NCBI RefSeq assembly: GCF_018304945.1 | Contig: NZ_JAGQEE010000003.1 | Coordinates: forward strand, 372,001-436,000 | Length of the DNA: 64,000 nt | Direction: 5' to 3' | From: Collimonas humicola | Lineage (GTDB): Bacteria; Pseudomonadota; Gammaproteobacteria; Burkholderiales; Burkholderiaceae_D | Shown here: positions 63,828-64,000 of the stretch, in pieces | Layout: each line of letters opens with the position of its first letter | How positions within the stretch are numbered: position 1 is the stretch's first letter | Notes under the pieces: model-generated | What the model saw: the letters and a program-made list of their open reading frames with translations, nothing else | Told to the model about the DNA's origin: nothing | The model's database searches: none | Translations under genes and position numbers: made by a program

Positions 63828-64000
63828 TTATTGCGAGGTCTTGTCGGAAGGATAAAGCAGGGAGTCGCGCAGCAGGTAACCCATGGGCATGCCCATGTTG
63901 ATCTTCTTCGATCCGTGCGGCTGGGTGAACCAGAAACTGTAGATCTTCTGGAAATCGCCCTCGTTGATCATGCGCACCATCTCCTTGTCGACCAGCTGCT
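63828..64000 (-). CDS. Amino acid ABC transporter substrate-binding protein, C-terminus (partial)
   Basis: On the minus strand a frame runs in from the window edge and stops at TAA (63830-63828). Its last residues, QLVDKEMVRMINEGDFQKIY, then a FWFTQP turn and MPMGYLLRDSLLYPSDK, match the C-terminus of GltI-type glutamate/aspartate binding proteins (conserved ...Y-x-x-WF...P...N...M...P-x-D-K). The 5' end lies beyond the window. Confidence is limited by the 57 visible codons. Confidence 0.75.
   Translation of the reverse strand, partial: QLVDKEMVRMINEGDFQKIYSFWFTQPHGSKKINMGMPMGYLLRDSLLYPSDKTSQ

Overview
The window is high-GC proteobacterial DNA with short intergenic gaps, frequent ATGA stop/start overlaps and conventional Shine-Dalgarno sites. 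Gene content (several LysR regulators, the oxidative uronate/aldarate pathway, TonB receptors, a Prc protease of the proteobacterial type) suggests a soil- or plant-associated betaproteobacterium, most like Oxalobacteraceae such as Collimonas. That assignment is inference from protein flavour only. I see no rRNA, tRNA, CRISPR array, prophage or intact insertion sequence.

Layout. 1-1 kb: 3' end of a TonB-dependent receptor. 1-6 kb: a JmjC-type hydroxylase gene, divergent from a remarkable 1182-residue protein that joins a complete YfeX-like dye-decolourising (DyP) heme peroxidase to a complete pyruvate formate-lyase-like glycyl radical enzyme. A perfect 30-bp palindrome lies between the two genes. 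6-8 kb: a drug-efflux MFS protein and a small jellyroll-like protein. 8-13 kb: a LysR regulator divergent from a transporter / class III CoA-transferase / methylmalonyl-CoA decarboxylase operon. 13-16 kb: a class D beta-lactamase fused to a RidA domain, free methionine-R-sulfoxide reductase and an orphan PstS. 16-25 kb: copCD, a MepK-like murein hydrolase, regulators, an aspartic protease with PDZ domain, GNAT, oxidoreductase and molbindin. 25-32 kb: a Tat-exported phospholipase C, the protease Prc and a ParA-like protein whose Walker A motif is lost. 32-35.5 kb: LysR regulators with divergent targets.

35-44.4 kb is one catabolic regulon for uronic and aldaric acids: galactarate dehydratase with its transporter, a FadR-type regulator, KdgD, 2,5-dioxovalerate dehydrogenase, uronate dehydrogenase and a small exported NTF2-like protein. 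Together they convert galacturonate/glucuronate to 2-oxoglutarate. A 19-bp motif that I could align by eye recurs at three of its promoters, with a related palindrome at a fourth place. A repeat-rich 540-bp insertion separates kdgD from the dehydrogenase gene.

44.4-49.3 kb holds a tandem pair of exported agmatine-deiminase-like enzymes with a divergent LysR gene, then a MocR regulator. 49.5-52.5 kb is a patchwork of small unrelated genes separated by imperfect repeats, and it includes the parent of a gene fragment found at 47.9 kb. 52.6-53.8 kb is a sterol desaturase-family membrane protein. 54-63.8 kb looks like a nucleoside salvage region: a BMP-type ABC importer, a GntR regulator, a TonB receptor behind a good sigma-54 promoter and a periplasmic nucleoside hydrolase. 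The window ends inside an amino-acid ABC binding protein.

The two domain fusions (DyP-glycyl radical enzyme; OXA-RidA) are the strongest candidates for something not previously described.
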